64,000 nucleotides of DNA from Roseiarcus sp963820795 (GCA_963820795.1 CAWGBJ010000020.1:502517-566516), one strand, 5' to 3'. Shown: positions 10,682-20,423, numbered from the stretch's first letter. Notes: generated by a model from the sequence alone, not told the origin. A program made the numbers and translations.

Positions 10682-11629
10682 ATGAAGGTTCTCGTGACTG
10701 GCGGCAGCGGTTTTATCGGGTCGCATGTCGTCGACAAGTTGTTGGCGTTCGGACATTCCGTGCGGGTGTTTGATCGTCAGCCGGAACGGTTTCGCGCTCC
10801 GCTGCCTGGCGTGGATTACCGGTTCGGCGAGTTCGCCGATAAGATGGCTGTTGTCGAAGCCCTGACAGGCGTCGACGCGGTGTATCACCTCCTCGGCACC
10901 ACGCTCCCGGGAACTGCCGATCTCGATCCGAAGACGGACGTCCGGGATAATCTCATTGGCGCCATCAATCTTTTCGAATCGATGCAGGGGCTTGGCCTCC
11001 GCAGGATTCTGTTCCTGTCCTCTGGCGGAACCGTCTATGGAATACCGGACACGATTCCCATCCCGGAGACGCACGCTTTGCGCCCGATCAATTCCTATGG
11101 AATCGTCAAAGCCTCGATCGAACACTACCTGGAAATGTATCGCAGAACGCGAGGCTTCTCGCCGATCGTGGTGCGCGCTTCGAATCCATTTGGACCACGA
11201 CAGGCGCATACCGGAATCCAGGGCGTGATCTCGACATTTCTGCGTCGGGTTCTGGCGGGGGAACCGATAGAAATATGGGGCGACGGCAGCGTCGTCAGGG
11301 ATTACTTTGACGTCGGCGATCTGGCGGAGCTTTGCGTGCGCGCCGGAACGAGCCGGAGCGAAGGCGCCTACAACGCGGGCAGCGGTTATGGATTGTCGAT
11401 CAACGACATCATCGAAGCTATTCGCAAGGTGACGGGTTCAAATTTCGAGACGGTCTACAAGCCCGGCCGTCCCATCGATGTGCCATGCTCAGTGTTGGAC
11501 TGTTCCTGCGCAAAGAAAGACTTCGGATGGGAATGCAAGACCGGATTTGATTCCGGATTGCGCAACACTTGGAATTGGCTGAAGGCGGAGGCTCAACGCG
11601 GCCGCTCCATGAAAAGGCTCGGGCGCTAG
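10682..11629 (+). CDS. NAD-dependent sugar epimerase/dehydratase (GalE-like)
   Basis: Extended short-chain dehydrogenase of 315 residues acting on a nucleotide-sugar. It has the N-terminal cofactor loop GGSGFIGSH, a downstream VYHLLGTT strand, the catalytic Ser region LSSGGTVYG and the active-site pair in SYGIVK (YxxxK). The motif RASNPFGPRQ and the IWGDGSVVRDY element are typical of UDP-glucose 4-epimerase-like proteins. GGAG lies nine bases before the start. It follows the multidomain glycosyltransferase and precedes a GT2 gene by 40 bases, so it probably supplies a sugar donor to this cluster. The exact sugar cannot be told. Confidence 0.88.
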   Translation: MKVLVTGGSGFIGSHVVDKLLAFGHSVRVFDRQPERFRAPLPGVDYRFGEFADKMAVVEALTGVDAVYHLLGTTLPGTADLDPKTDVRDNLIGAINLFESMQGLGLRRILFLSSGGTVYGIPDTIPIPETHALRPINSYGIVKASIEHYLEMYRRTRGFSPIVVRASNPFGPRQAHTGIQGVISTFLRRVLAGEPIEIWGDGSVVRDYFDVGDLAELCVRAGTSRSEGAYNAGSGYGLSINDIIEAIRKVTGSNFETVYKPGRPIDVPCSVLDCSCAKKDFGWECKTGFDSGLRNTWNWLKAEAQRGRSMKRLGR

Positions 11630-11669
11630 CTTAAGCTGGCTTGGCTAACGGTGAGAAGGATCTCAGCGG

Positions 11670-12653
11670 ATGGATGTCTCGGTCGCGGCGGTCATTCCGC
11701 TCTACAATGGTTCTGAATTTATCGAGGAAGCAATCCAGAGCGTGTTTGCGCAAACAGAACGTGTTGATGAACTCATCGTGGTCGACGACGGTTCGCAAGA
11801 CAATGGCCCAGAAATCGTTGAGCGTTTGTCCAAGTCGCGCCCCATCACCCTTCTTCGAAAAACCAACGGAGGCCAGTCGTCGGCTCGGAATTTTGCCATA
11901 AATCACACTCGCTGCTCGCACATAGCGTTCCTCGATCAAGACGATATCTGGTACGAGGAACATATCGATCTTCTTAAGAAACCTTACTTGGAGGGCAAGG
12001 TTAAGAACTTGGCTGTCGTGTACGGAAATCTAGATCAGATAGACAGGAATGGCCGGATGGTCGTGCGTCGTATTCTTGATCTGGTCCAGACACCGCATCC
12101 CAAGACAATGCTGCGGCAATGTCTGGAACACGATATGTTCATGCTTCCGAGCGCATCCCTGGTTTCAAAGCAGGCGATCAAAGCTGTGGGCCTTTTTGAC
12201 GAACGCCTGGCGGGGTATGAGGACGATGATCTGTTCACCCGCATGTTCTCCGCGGGCTATTGCTTTGTCTATCTCAAGGATGTCGTGACAAAATGGAGAT
12301 TATACAGCTCATCTACGTCTTTCAGCCCGACAATGGCGAGGTCGCGCTTAATTTACTTCAAGAAGCAGATCGAGGCCTATCCGGATGACCAAGCTTTCGG
12401 CGCGTATTGGAGTCGAGACGTCATCGGACCGCGGTTCATGCGAATCATTTTCAATGAATTTGCTAAAGCCCTCAGGAGTCGCGACCGACTGGCCCTCGAT
12501 ACTTCGTTAGCGCATATGCAAGTGATTGCGCCTGTAATGAATAGTCGCACGCGTCGGCGAATAAAGCTTCTTGCCCCGATCATCCAGGTTCTGTATCGCT
12601 GGCACATTTATGGCTTGTCAAGATCCTTGGCGCGACGCGCGGTCAGATACTAA
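11670..12653 (+). CDS. Family 2 glycosyltransferase
   Basis: Inverting GT-A glycosyltransferase of 327 residues. The N-terminal catalytic domain shows VIPLYNGSEFIEEAIQSV, the nucleotide-binding VDDGS, NGGQSSARNFAIN and the metal-binding FLDQDDIWY (DxD). The C-terminal third is a basic helical region with no membrane segment. GAAGGA lies upstream of the ATG. Immediately downstream, in the opposite orientation, is a close paralogue (12841-13821) that shares IPLYNG, VDDGS, GGQSSARN and YEDDDLFTRMFSAGY. The acceptor is probably the surface glycan built by this cluster. Confidence 0.9.
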   Translation: MDVSVAAVIPLYNGSEFIEEAIQSVFAQTERVDELIVVDDGSQDNGPEIVERLSKSRPITLLRKTNGGQSSARNFAINHTRCSHIAFLDQDDIWYEEHIDLLKKPYLEGKVKNLAVVYGNLDQIDRNGRMVVRRILDLVQTPHPKTMLRQCLEHDMFMLPSASLVSKQAIKAVGLFDERLAGYEDDDLFTRMFSAGYCFVYLKDVVTKWRLYSSSTSFSPTMARSRLIYFKKQIEAYPDDQAFGAYWSRDVIGPRFMRIIFNEFAKALRSRDRLALDTSLAHMQVIAPVMNSRTRRRIKLLAPIIQVLYRWHIYGLSRSLARRAVRY

Positions 12654-12840
12654 AAGGAACGATCCTAAGTTACGCAGCGCGTTGCTGCTTATATGATCAA
12701 GTGCGCCGCAGCCGAGCGGCGCGAATGACCTTCTTCGACAGAGCGGACAACTCGCTCAGGCAGATGAAACCGAATACGGCTCCGTCATCGCGATCCGCGA
12801 AGCCGGTCCACTTCGCAGCGTTTGTCTGCGGCCGCGCTGC

Positions 12841-13821
12841 TCAAAGCTTGATCGCGTAGCGGGCAAGGCTTCGCGCCACGCCGGTCAACGGCCCGTCATA
12901 GAGGCGCTCAATCAGCGGCGAAAGAAGCTGCACCCTTCGCTGGGTGCGGCGTCCCATCGCGGGCGCGATTTCCTTGCTGTCGGACCAGGCGCGCTCGAGC
13001 CTGGGCACGTCATGGCTCCTCGACGCCGCAAGGAATTCATTGAACACAATTTTCATGAAACGGCGGGCAATAGCGTTGTGCGCCCATTGGTTGACCGCTG
13101 GGTCGTTGGGAAACAATTCAATCTGTTTCCTGAAGTATATCATTCGGGAATTCGCCATCCTCTCACTGAAAGATGACGACCCTCCGTATAATCTCCACCG
13201 CGTCACCGCCTGGTTGATGTAGACACTGCGGTAGCCCGCCGAGAACATACGGGTGAACAAGTCGTCGTCCTCGTAGCCCGACAATCTCTCGTCGAAAAAG
13301 CCAACATCGACAATCGCATCGCGCGATACAAGCGCGGCGCTCGGCAATATAAAAAGATCCTGCTCGAGGCATTGCCTGAGCGAAGTTTTTGGTTGTGGCG
13401 AAGGTATCTCGTTCAGGATGCAGTAGGAGATCATCCTGCCGCGACGATCAACAATATCGAGATTTCCGTAGACAAGGGCCAACCTTTGCGCGGAGGATCG
13501 ATGAAACTGCTTCTTGAGAATCTCCAGATGGTCTTCATACCAGGCGTCGTCCTGGTCGAGGAAGGCGATATGCGAGCAATTCGTGTGCCTAACCGCCATG
13601 TTTCGCGCCGAAGATTGTCCGCCGTTCGGCTTGCTGAGGAGGGTTATCGGATTGAGCTTGACCAGCGCTCGAACGATTTCAGGGCCCTCGTCCGTCGATC
13701 CGTCATCGACAATGATGATCTCGTCGGCTGGCTCGGTCTGCCGAAGCACGCTTTGAATGGCCTCTTCGATGAACTCGGCGCCATTATAGAGCGGAATGAC
13801 GGCCGCCACTGTCATGCGCAT
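12841..13821 (-). CDS. Family 2 glycosyltransferase, inverted paralogue
   Basis: GT-A enzyme of 326 residues, similar in length and motif order to the plus-strand neighbour: AVIPLYNGAEFIEEAIQSVL, VDDGSTDEG, NGGQSSARNMAV, FLDQDDAWYEDH and GYEDDDLFTRMFSAGY. The two genes converge with a 187-base spacer. A second ATG two codons in (13815) is an alternative start. The pair looks like a gene duplication with inversion. A 10-base CCTAAGTTAC occurs on both sides of this gene (12664 and 13882). The substrate is unknown, but divergence in the C-terminal half suggests a different acceptor. Confidence 0.9.
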   Translation of the reverse strand: MRMTVAAVIPLYNGAEFIEEAIQSVLRQTEPADEIIIVDDGSTDEGPEIVRALVKLNPITLLSKPNGGQSSARNMAVRHTNCSHIAFLDQDDAWYEDHLEILKKQFHRSSAQRLALVYGNLDIVDRRGRMISYCILNEIPSPQPKTSLRQCLEQDLFILPSAALVSRDAIVDVGFFDERLSGYEDDDLFTRMFSAGYRSVYINQAVTRWRLYGGSSSFSERMANSRMIYFRKQIELFPNDPAVNQWAHNAIARRFMKIVFNEFLAASRSHDVPRLERAWSDSKEIAPAMGRRTQRRVQLLSPLIERLYDGPLTGVARSLARYAIKL

Positions 13822-13940
13822 TCGTTGGGGCCTGCAGAAACGGATTGATTCCGATAAGACACTGACGGGCGTTTTAAAGAGCCTAAGTTACTCCTCGGCG
13901 GCATCCCGAAGCAAAAGGGGTTCGTCCGCTGCGACGGGCC

Positions 13941-15191
13941 TCAATACCGTGCCGCAGGACCGGGACGCAACGCATAATCCGCTTCATTGACCGCGGCGGC
14001 GCCGTCCGAGCTATCGCTGTCAACCAGGCGATATCCTGCCGCCACGACTGACGTCGCGAACAGACGTTCGGTCGCATGCTCCAGCGCGCCGTCGTGGCGG
14101 CCTTGCTCATCGGGAAAGGCCGAGGCAAGGCGCAGGTCGCGAAGCGGGCGAAGGGCCTCCGGCCGGACCCAGAACATGGTGCCGCCATAGAAATCGAGGC
14201 GGAATGTCTCAAGGGCCACGCCCATTCTGGCGGCGAAGCCGAGCACCATGCTGCGGTTCTGGCCCCAGGAACGATCCTCAGAATATGTCTTGCTCGGCAG
14301 GCGGAATACGCTGGAGCCGATCATCCCGATCGCCGGCTCGCGTTCGAAGCGCTCGAGCGTCCTCTCGGCAACTCCGGGCGCGCCCAGAAGGTCGAACAAG
14401 AGCCGCCTGCGCCATATCAGCCCCATGTAAGACATGCGTCCGCCGTCGTCCGATTTCTTGCCGTGCACCTTGCAGACGTACCGGTATCGATCAAACCGCC
14501 CGCTTTCCAGGAGCGCGAGGAAAGGGCGGACATCGCGTCCCCGATTTTCCGCCAACTCGATCTCGGCCTCAGGGAAATCGCGGCGGATTTCCTGCGCGAG
14601 GCGGTCCCGGCCCGGTACAGTCGTGACGATCAGGTCATAGGAAATGGTCAGCCGCTTGAGGACCTCGGCGATGTCGGGCCAGGCGTCCTCGTAATAGATG
14701 TGGACCACGATCGCGGCGGGATTGGAAGCTGCTCGGGAGGACGCGGTCGGCTTCGGCTCGATCGTCGGCCAGCCGGTCAGAAGTTCGGGATGGCGGGCGA
14801 CGAGGTCGCCGTCGAGCGCAACTCCGGTGTTGAACATGTGCTGATTGAAGGTCGTGAACCGCTTCCGCTCGGGCTTGCGGCCGTAGGAAAAAAGGGAAAA
14901 CGCGTCGAATTTCAAATACTTCTTTTTCTTGAAGAGGAGCGCCAGCCGCAATCGCACCCAGAGCGAGACGATGAGACCGAGCCTTTCAGTGCGAAAGTGC
15001 TCTTCTGCCGAAATGGCGAGCGGGCGCTTCGAGGGGACGACAAAATAGCCGAGACCGCTCGAGTAGGGCAGCAGAACCGTCCGATTTGAGCTTGCTGAGT
15101 CGATCCGCACCCGCGCGACCACCCCGACCGCTTGACCGCGGTTGGGCCTCAAACGAAAGGCCCGCCAGAAACCGAAAGCCGAGCTTGTCAT
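13941..15191 (-). CDS. RgpF-type rhamnan/polysaccharide synthesis protein
   Basis: Protein of 416 residues belonging to the RgpF family found in rhamnose-glucose polysaccharide and O-antigen loci. Family blocks seen are VVHIYYEDAWPDIAEVLK, the NRGRDVRPFLALL motif, the KVHGKKS motif and FYGGTMFWVRPEALRPL. The C-terminal domain of the large protein at 7085-10498 carries the same set (NLGRDIGPL, HTKKSAH, GSMFWMRSAVL), so two RgpF modules act in this locus. The start at 15191 is chosen because AAGGA lies five bases upstream; a longer frame from 15227 adds 12 residues. It is in the same orientation as the inverted GT2 gene, which it precedes. Confidence 0.85.
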   Translation of the reverse strand: MTSSAFGFWRAFRLRPNRGQAVGVVARVRIDSASSNRTVLLPYSSGLGYFVVPSKRPLAISAEEHFRTERLGLIVSLWVRLRLALLFKKKKYLKFDAFSLFSYGRKPERKRFTTFNQHMFNTGVALDGDLVARHPELLTGWPTIEPKPTASSRAASNPAAIVVHIYYEDAWPDIAEVLKRLTISYDLIVTTVPGRDRLAQEIRRDFPEAEIELAENRGRDVRPFLALLESGRFDRYRYVCKVHGKKSDDGGRMSYMGLIWRRRLLFDLLGAPGVAERTLERFEREPAIGMIGSSVFRLPSKTYSEDRSWGQNRSMVLGFAARMGVALETFRLDFYGGTMFWVRPEALRPLRDLRLASAFPDEQGRHDGALEHATERLFATSVVAAGYRLVDSDSSDGAAAVNEADYALRPGPAARY

Positions 15192-15345
15192 CGCCGTCCT
15201 TGTTGCGGCCTCCTCTAACGGCCGCAAAGCCCCACATCAATCCTCCCCACATCCGGGAAAATAACGCGCTTGACCGGACCGTATCTGCCGCATAGCCAAG
15301 CTGGCTCAAAGGTTGCTTGGGCAGGAGACGATCGGACGGCATGCG

Positions 15346-15546
15346 ATGAATTCCGTCTTCGCCAACGTCGGCGCCGGAATGTTCGCGACCATGTCGCGTC
15401 CGGCGCGCGAGCGCGGCGCGGTCAACCTCGGTCAGGCGCATCCGGCCCGCTCCGTCGGCCGTGCCGGCTTTGCCAAGCGCGACGAAACCCTGGATGCGGC
15501 GCTCGTGCGCCTGCGCGAAGTCCCAGCTGCGCCGGCGACATGCTGA
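15346..15546 (+). pseudogene. Internally deleted class I/II aminotransferase scar
   Basis: The 66-codon frame begins MNSVFANVGAGMFATMSRPA and continues GAVNLGQ, matching the first 30 or so residues of class I/II PLP aminotransferases. It then jumps directly to FAKRDETLDAALVRLREV, which is the extreme C-terminus of the same family. Roughly 330 central residues, including the PLP lysine, are missing. The joint is in frame, so a clean internal deletion explains it. It overlaps the start of the PotF-like gene by seven bases, suggesting a former operon. Confidence 0.6.
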
Positions 15547-16671
15547 CGGCGCTCATCGCCGCAGCCGCTGTCCTCAGCGCCGGCGCTCTCGAGGCGTCGC
15601 CTTTCGCGCCGCCCGCCAAGCCTGCGCTCAAGATCGTCCGTCTGCTCGCCCCCTCCGGCGCCTTCAACGCAAGAACGCTGCGGGAGTTCGAACGGGAAAG
15701 CGGCTTCGAGGTCGCCTACGACGCCTATGGCGACGTCGGCAAAGTCCCCTCCCTGATGAAGGAGGGGCCCTATGACCTCGTCATCCTGCCGGGACCCGCC
15801 CTCGCGCAGGCGATATCGTCCGGGGAGCTGCGCAAGATCGACAAGAGGCCAAGTCGCCAACGCACGGCGGATCGCGCCCCCGATCGCGGCGAAGCTCTTG
15901 TCCTACGACCCCGGCGGCGCTTATTCGCTCGCCTGGGGCTGGTCAGCGACGGGCCTACTCTATGATGCGGAAAAGGCGCCGCGGCTCCTGGGCGGGCTGC
16001 CGAATTCCTGGGCTGCGGCGCTCGCGCCCGACGTCGCCCGCAAGCTCGCGCCCTGCGGCGTGGCGCTTCCCGATTCGCGCGACGAGGTCTTCATCGCCGC
16101 CTGGCGCCTTCTCGGCGTCAATCCGTCCAACCTGCGCGAGCGCGACGTGAAGGCCGCGGCCGATCTCATCATTCGCGCCCGGGCCGCAGTGCGCCTGCCA
16201 GAATCGCGCGATCCGATCGCGGCGATCGCCGGCGGCGCGGTCTGTCTGACCATCGGCGACGCGGCGCAGGCGGAGATCGCCACGCGCCGCAGCCGCGAGG
16301 GCCGGGCGGGCTTCGACATCCGCTTCGCCGAAACCCGGGAGGGCGGGCCGATGGCGATCGACGCGATCGCCGAGCCGCGCGACGCGCCCCACGCGAGGCA
16401 GGCGGCGGCCCTGGCCGATTTTCTGCTGCGTCCCGGGATCGCCGCCGAAGCGACCGCCGCGACCGGGTTGACGAGCGCCGAGACGGTCACGCCGTCGGAC
16501 AATTTCAGGGCCCTATGGCCGATCGGCGTCTACGACGCCAGGCTCCTTCCTGTCGTCGAAAAGGAATGGGAGCGGACGAGGGCGCGGAACCCCGAGAGCG
16601 CCAAGACCTCCAAGAACGCCAAGACCTCCAAGCCGCCGAAAGAGACGCCCAAAAAGAGGACGAGGCGATGA
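15540..16671 (+). pseudogene. PotF-type polyamine-binding periplasmic protein, frameshifted
   Basis: An N-terminal signal peptide (MLTALIAAAAVLSAGALEAS) precedes a mature protein resembling putrescine/spermidine-binding subunits of ABC importers. Family stretches are YDLVILPG, LSYDPGGAYSLAWGWSATGL, DVARKLAPCGVALPDS and ADFLLRPGIAAEA. The frame breaks near 15845, after LRKIDK; dropping one base restores a full protein of about 376 residues. The C-terminus has a Lys-rich tail with a 15-base repeat (16600-16614 and 16618-16632). ATGA overlap joins it to the choline sulfatase. A polyamine or choline-like ligand is plausible, but no permease genes are nearby. Confidence 0.75.
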
Positions 16672-18185
16672 CCGCCGGAGCGCCGAACTTTCTCATCGTC
16701 ATGGCCGATCAGATGGCGCCGGCGTTCTTGCCGATTTACGGCCATCGGCTCGTTCGCGCGCCGCACATGCAGGCGCTGGCGGGAAGCGGCGTCGTGTTCG
16801 ACAGCGCCTATTGCAACAGCCCGTTGTGTTCGCCTTCGCGCGCCTCGTTCATGGCCGGGCGTCTGCCGTCGCAGACGCGGGTCTACGACAATGCCGCCGA
16901 ATTCTCCGCCGACATCCCGACCTTCGCCCATTGCCTCAGGCTTCGCGGCTACCGCACCACGCTGGCCGGCAAGATGCACTTCTGCGGGCCGGACCAGCTG
17001 CATGGCTTCGAAGAACGGCTGACCACCGACATCTACCCCGCCGACTACGGCTGGACTCCGGACTGGGACCACCCCGAGGAACGGCCGAGCTGGTATCACA
17101 ACATGAGCTCGGTCGCGGAAGCCGGAATCTGCGTCCGCACCAACCAGCTCGATTTCGACGAGGAGGCGGCCTTCATGGCCGAGCGGGCGATCTTCGACAT
17201 CGCCCGCTCGAAGGACAGGCGCCCCTTCCTCATGGTCGCTTCGTTCACGCATCCGCACGATCCTTTCGCCGTCCCGCAGCGCTACTGGGACCTCTACCGG
17301 CATGAGGACATCGAGCCGCCCTCGCCGCCGGTCCCGCCGGCCGAACTCGATCCGCATTCCCTCCGTCTTCGCCACGTTTGCGCGATGGACGCAGAGCCGG
17401 TGACGGACGATGAAGCGCTGAACGCCCGTCACGCCTATTTCGGCGCGATCTCCTTCATCGACGACAATCTCGGCCGGCTGATGCAGGCGCTTCGCGCCTG
17501 CGGTCTCGCCGAGGACACGATCGTCATTCTCGTGAGCGACCACGGCGAGATGCTGGGCGAGCGCGGCCTCTGGTACAAGATGAGCTTCTTCGAGGGCGCC
17601 GCCCGGGCGCCGCTCGTCGTCTCGAGCCCCGGCCGTTTCGCGCCGCGGCGGGTCGGGGCGAGCGTCTCGCTCGTCGACCTTCTTCCCACCCTCGTCGATC
17701 TCTCCGGCGGCGATGCGGGGATGATCACAACCGACGGACGAAGCCTGACGCCGCATCTTGCCGGGCGCGGCGGCCACGACGAGGCGATCGGCGAATATCT
17801 GGCCGAGGGAGCGATTGCGCCGATCGTCATGATCCGCCGGGGGGCCCTGAAATTCATCCATTCGCCGGCCGATCCCGACCAGCTCTACGACGTCGCCCGG
17901 GATCCTGGCGAGCGCAGCAATCTGGCTTCATTGCCCAAGCACGCCGGTCAGGTCGCCGAATTCCGCGCCGAGGTCGACCGCCGCTGGGATCTGCCCCGGC
18001 TCGATGCGGCGGTGCGCGAGAGCCAGCGGCGCCGCCGGCTGGTCGACGCCGCCTTGACCAAGGGGGACATCCGCGCCTGGGATTTTCAGCCGTTCCGCGA
18101 CGCCTCGAGGCAATACATGCGCAACAGCATCGACCTCGACGCGCTCGAGGCGATGGCGCGTTTTCCGCCGGTGGTCCGTCCCTAG
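16668..18185 (+). CDS. betC: Choline-sulfatase
   Basis: Type I sulfatase of 505 residues that releases choline and sulfate from choline-O-sulfate. The CSPSR motif of SPLCSPSRASF carries the cysteine converted to formylglycine. Metal ligands appear in IVMADQM near the start and in VSDHGEMLGERG around residue 290. The C-terminal block WDFQPFRDASRQYMRN, followed by DLDALE..ARFP, is characteristic of BetC and separates it from other sulfatases. The ATG at 16668 overlaps the stop of the PotF-like gene by four bases. Released choline could feed betaine synthesis; betA/betB are not adjacent. Confidence 0.9.
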   Translation: MTAGAPNFLIVMADQMAPAFLPIYGHRLVRAPHMQALAGSGVVFDSAYCNSPLCSPSRASFMAGRLPSQTRVYDNAAEFSADIPTFAHCLRLRGYRTTLAGKMHFCGPDQLHGFEERLTTDIYPADYGWTPDWDHPEERPSWYHNMSSVAEAGICVRTNQLDFDEEAAFMAERAIFDIARSKDRRPFLMVASFTHPHDPFAVPQRYWDLYRHEDIEPPSPPVPPAELDPHSLRLRHVCAMDAEPVTDDEALNARHAYFGAISFIDDNLGRLMQALRACGLAEDTIVILVSDHGEMLGERGLWYKMSFFEGAARAPLVVSSPGRFAPRRVGASVSLVDLLPTLVDLSGGDAGMITTDGRSLTPHLAGRGGHDEAIGEYLAEGAIAPIVMIRRGALKFIHSPADPDQLYDVARDPGERSNLASLPKHAGQVAEFRAEVDRRWDLPRLDAAVRESQRRRRLVDAALTKGDIRAWDFQPFRDASRQYMRNSIDLDALEAMARFPPVVRP

Positions 18186-18496
18186 GCCTTGCGCCGGAGA
18201 CGCCGTCGACGGCGTCGTGCAAAATCAAGGGCGACGAGCCCTTTTCAAGAGCTTAGGCGCCTCTTTCCGCGACTTTGTAACTCAAGCTTGGAGGCCTGAC
18301 TGCACTGAGCGTTCCTGAGGCACAAATAAACATAATTAGTACGGTATTTAACTGACGTGAGCAGGCGCGAGGCCAAGATCTGCATCGATTGCGCCGCTTT
18401 ACGTAGGGGAATGGCTAACCCTGACACGCTCGCCTCGGAAATCCCGACTCCCCGTCCGGCCGAAATCGCGCTATTCTCCGCCGGGAGAGGCGCAAA
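18186..18496. other. Intergenic, no gene seen
   Basis: Contains an 18-bp perfect palindrome GACGCCGTCGACGGCGTC at 18199-18216 just after betC. No T run follows, so it is only a possible transcription stop. The rest shows no coding signal. Confidence 0.4.
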
Positions 18497-18752
18497 GTGG
18501 CGTTCGAGACCAAGAAGCCGGTCGATGTGGCCGAACGCGTCGCGCGCCGGCGCGAGCGGCGGCCTACGGCCGCCGAAGGCGCCTGGCGGAGAGAGACCTT
18601 CCGCCTGCCGCGGCTCGAAGCGCGGGCCAAGGCGCGGGAATGGTTCGAGCGCTATCCCAAAGCCGCCTACATGACCGAGATCGAGTTCCTGGCGCGTGCT
18701 TCCCGACGACGAGATCGAGTTCGTCATGCGCCGCCTGCCGACGGCCGACTGA
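18497..18752 (+). pseudogene. Small conserved-looking protein, frameshifted
   Basis: A GTG start with GAGAGG seven bases upstream opens a frame reading FRLPRLEARAKAREWFERYP and KAAYMTEIEFLA. It then slips near 18695 into VLPDDEIEFVMRRLPTAD plus stop. Removing one base gives a coherent, charged protein of about 84 residues with an Ala/Arg-rich helix in the middle. I do not recognise a named family. The coherence of both halves is the evidence that it was a gene. Confidence 0.5.
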
Positions 18753-18846
18753 CAGGCGCAAGAAAACGTAGCTTTCCCTGAGTGTAGGTGAAATCGATAT
18801 GAGTTCAAACTTCGCGTACGGCAAGTTACGTAGCTGAGCACACGCA

Positions 18847-19632
18847 ATGACGTCTGAGGAATTAAACCATTTTTCTTTTCAGCATTGGCGTCGATGTTTC
18901 AACGAACTTCCCATCGTTTCGGAAGGCCATTCACGCGTTGTCCGTCTGATAGATGAAGAAACGGTGATAATTGTTTTGAAGCCTGCTTTGTATTCAATTA
19001 TGGAAAATAAGGTGCAACTAGCTATTGAGACTGACCGTATTAGACTACGATGCAGTGAGGTGTTTTGGCGTGTATTAAAGTCTAACGGAGTTTCATTGCC
19101 GATTATTACGGTCGGCGAAGATTATTATATTAGTAGACGAGTCAATGCTCCGCCGATTGAAGTCGTTGTCAAAGCTGCTCATGTTGGGACGCCGAAGCAT
19201 ATATACAAGGGAATGCATAGAGCCAGGACACGCGACGGTAATCTCGTTACTGCTGATGGCCTGCACCCGCCATATGTTCGGTTTGATTGGCGTAATCCAC
19301 TCCCCGATCGTGACGAATGTATGCCGATTGGCCTCGCAGACCGATTTATCGACACCGTTGTCGCGCAGAAGACTGTACTAAGAGCTTTCGATATTATGTC
19401 TTACTTCTTAATCGGAAGGGGGATTATTTTGCTTGACGTCTGTTTCTTCGTCTCCACGGATGGGCTTGAGATTTTCGGCGAAATCTCCCCGGATTGCTTG
19501 CGATTCCGTTGGGACTCAACAGTCAACGAGGACGATCTGGCAACCTATAAAGATTTGGATGTTATCATTGGACGGTGGTCACAATTCCTTCGATTAATTG
19601 AGGTCCCTGCAACGCTTCGCAGTTTGATTTGA
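18847..19632 (+). CDS. SAICAR synthetase-like (PurC-fold) protein A
   Basis: Protein of 261 residues with the layout of phosphoribosylaminoimidazole-succinocarboxamide synthase. It has an N-terminal SRVVRLIDEETVIIVLKP strand pair where PurC has its GKTKxxY region. A central VRFDWRNPLPDRDECMPIG corresponds to the substrate loop. The C-terminal EIFGEISPDCLRFRW corresponds to the DEISPDxxR ATP/metal motif. Sequence is too divergent to be housekeeping PurC, and a second paralogue lies 2.4 kb downstream. PurC-type enzymes join an amino acid to a carboxylate using ATP; an amide ligation on another substrate is the natural guess. Composition is clearly AT-richer than the flanks. Confidence 0.6.
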   Translation: MTSEELNHFSFQHWRRCFNELPIVSEGHSRVVRLIDEETVIIVLKPALYSIMENKVQLAIETDRIRLRCSEVFWRVLKSNGVSLPIITVGEDYYISRRVNAPPIEVVVKAAHVGTPKHIYKGMHRARTRDGNLVTADGLHPPYVRFDWRNPLPDRDECMPIGLADRFIDTVVAQKTVLRAFDIMSYFLIGRGIILLDVCFFVSTDGLEIFGEISPDCLRFRWDSTVNEDDLATYKDLDVIIGRWSQFLRLIEVPATLRSLI

Positions 19633-19711
19633 AGATAATTCACGGTTGAGAGGATCGAGTTCAGCGAATTGTACTAGTCTAACCACCTCAAAGAGAAATC
19701 GCGCCGTGTCA

Positions 19712-20423
19712 TCAAGGTGCCGCCTTTATCAACCCCCGCGCCAACGCTGTGGGCACATCCCAGAGCGACCGGACGCAACAGTCAGCCAATGGGTGAGCAC
19801 CAATCAGAATTGACTGCAGGCCTGCGTGCTTTGCGCCCGCGATGTCTGCACGGAAACTGTCACCGATCACCCAAGCGTTTGGGCTATTCCCGAGGCTAGC
19901 TAATACCCGGGCGAAGACTGCAGGATTGGGCTTCTCTGCGCCAAGTTCCGCGGAGCAAAAGATCTGCTCGAAGTTTTGCGCTAGTCCGAGGCGGGCTATC
20001 AACCCCCGGAGTTCGGGTACGTGATTTGAGACCACAACGTGCCTCCATCCAACGTTACTTAGTGTTCCGAGGACCTCCACAGCACCGTCGATGACGTGCC
20101 AGGCATCCAGCCTCAAATACTGGTTTCTCACCTCGTCGGCGATTATTGACGCTGTCTCGTGATCCACTCCGAGGCCTACCAAAGCCCGACCGAACACCGG
20201 CTTAAGCTCAAGCCACCAAGCCTCGGAGGACGCAGTGTGATGATGCTCAATTTCCGGTGTATGCCACGGAAAGCCAGAACTAAGAAATGGCCTAATAATC
20301 TCAATCCCAACTTTTAGACTCTGGAAAGTGGCGGAGAAGTGCGTCGCGGACAGCGCCACTCCACATGTCTTCGCGGTATGCAAGGGTCCCGTCGAAGTCC
20401 CAGAGCACGAATGGGTTAGACAT
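19712..20423 (-). pseudogene. HAD-superfamily phosphatase, frameshifted
   Basis: HAD hydrolase with motif I DFDGTLAY near the N-terminus (MSNPFVLWDFDGTLAY), motif II in VVVSNHV, motif III lysine in AEKPNPAVFARVL and motif IV IGDSFRADIAGAKHAG. An alpha-helical cap lies between I and II. The frame breaks at a run of four A (minus strand; 20312-20315), where the first segment ends FPESKSWD; removing one A continues into VGIEIIRPFLSS and gives about 236 residues. By family it is a phosphatase acting on a small phosphorylated metabolite. It lies on the opposite strand between the two PurC-like genes. Confidence 0.75.

Noticed and set aside
16530..17861. 443-codon open frame antisense to choline sulfatase
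   Set aside because: Rich in Arg/His/Asp in shadow pattern; the sense gene has all sulfatase motifs.
18199..18216. 18-bp palindrome after betC as terminator
   Set aside because: Symmetry is perfect but no T run follows on either strand; noted as a hairpin only.
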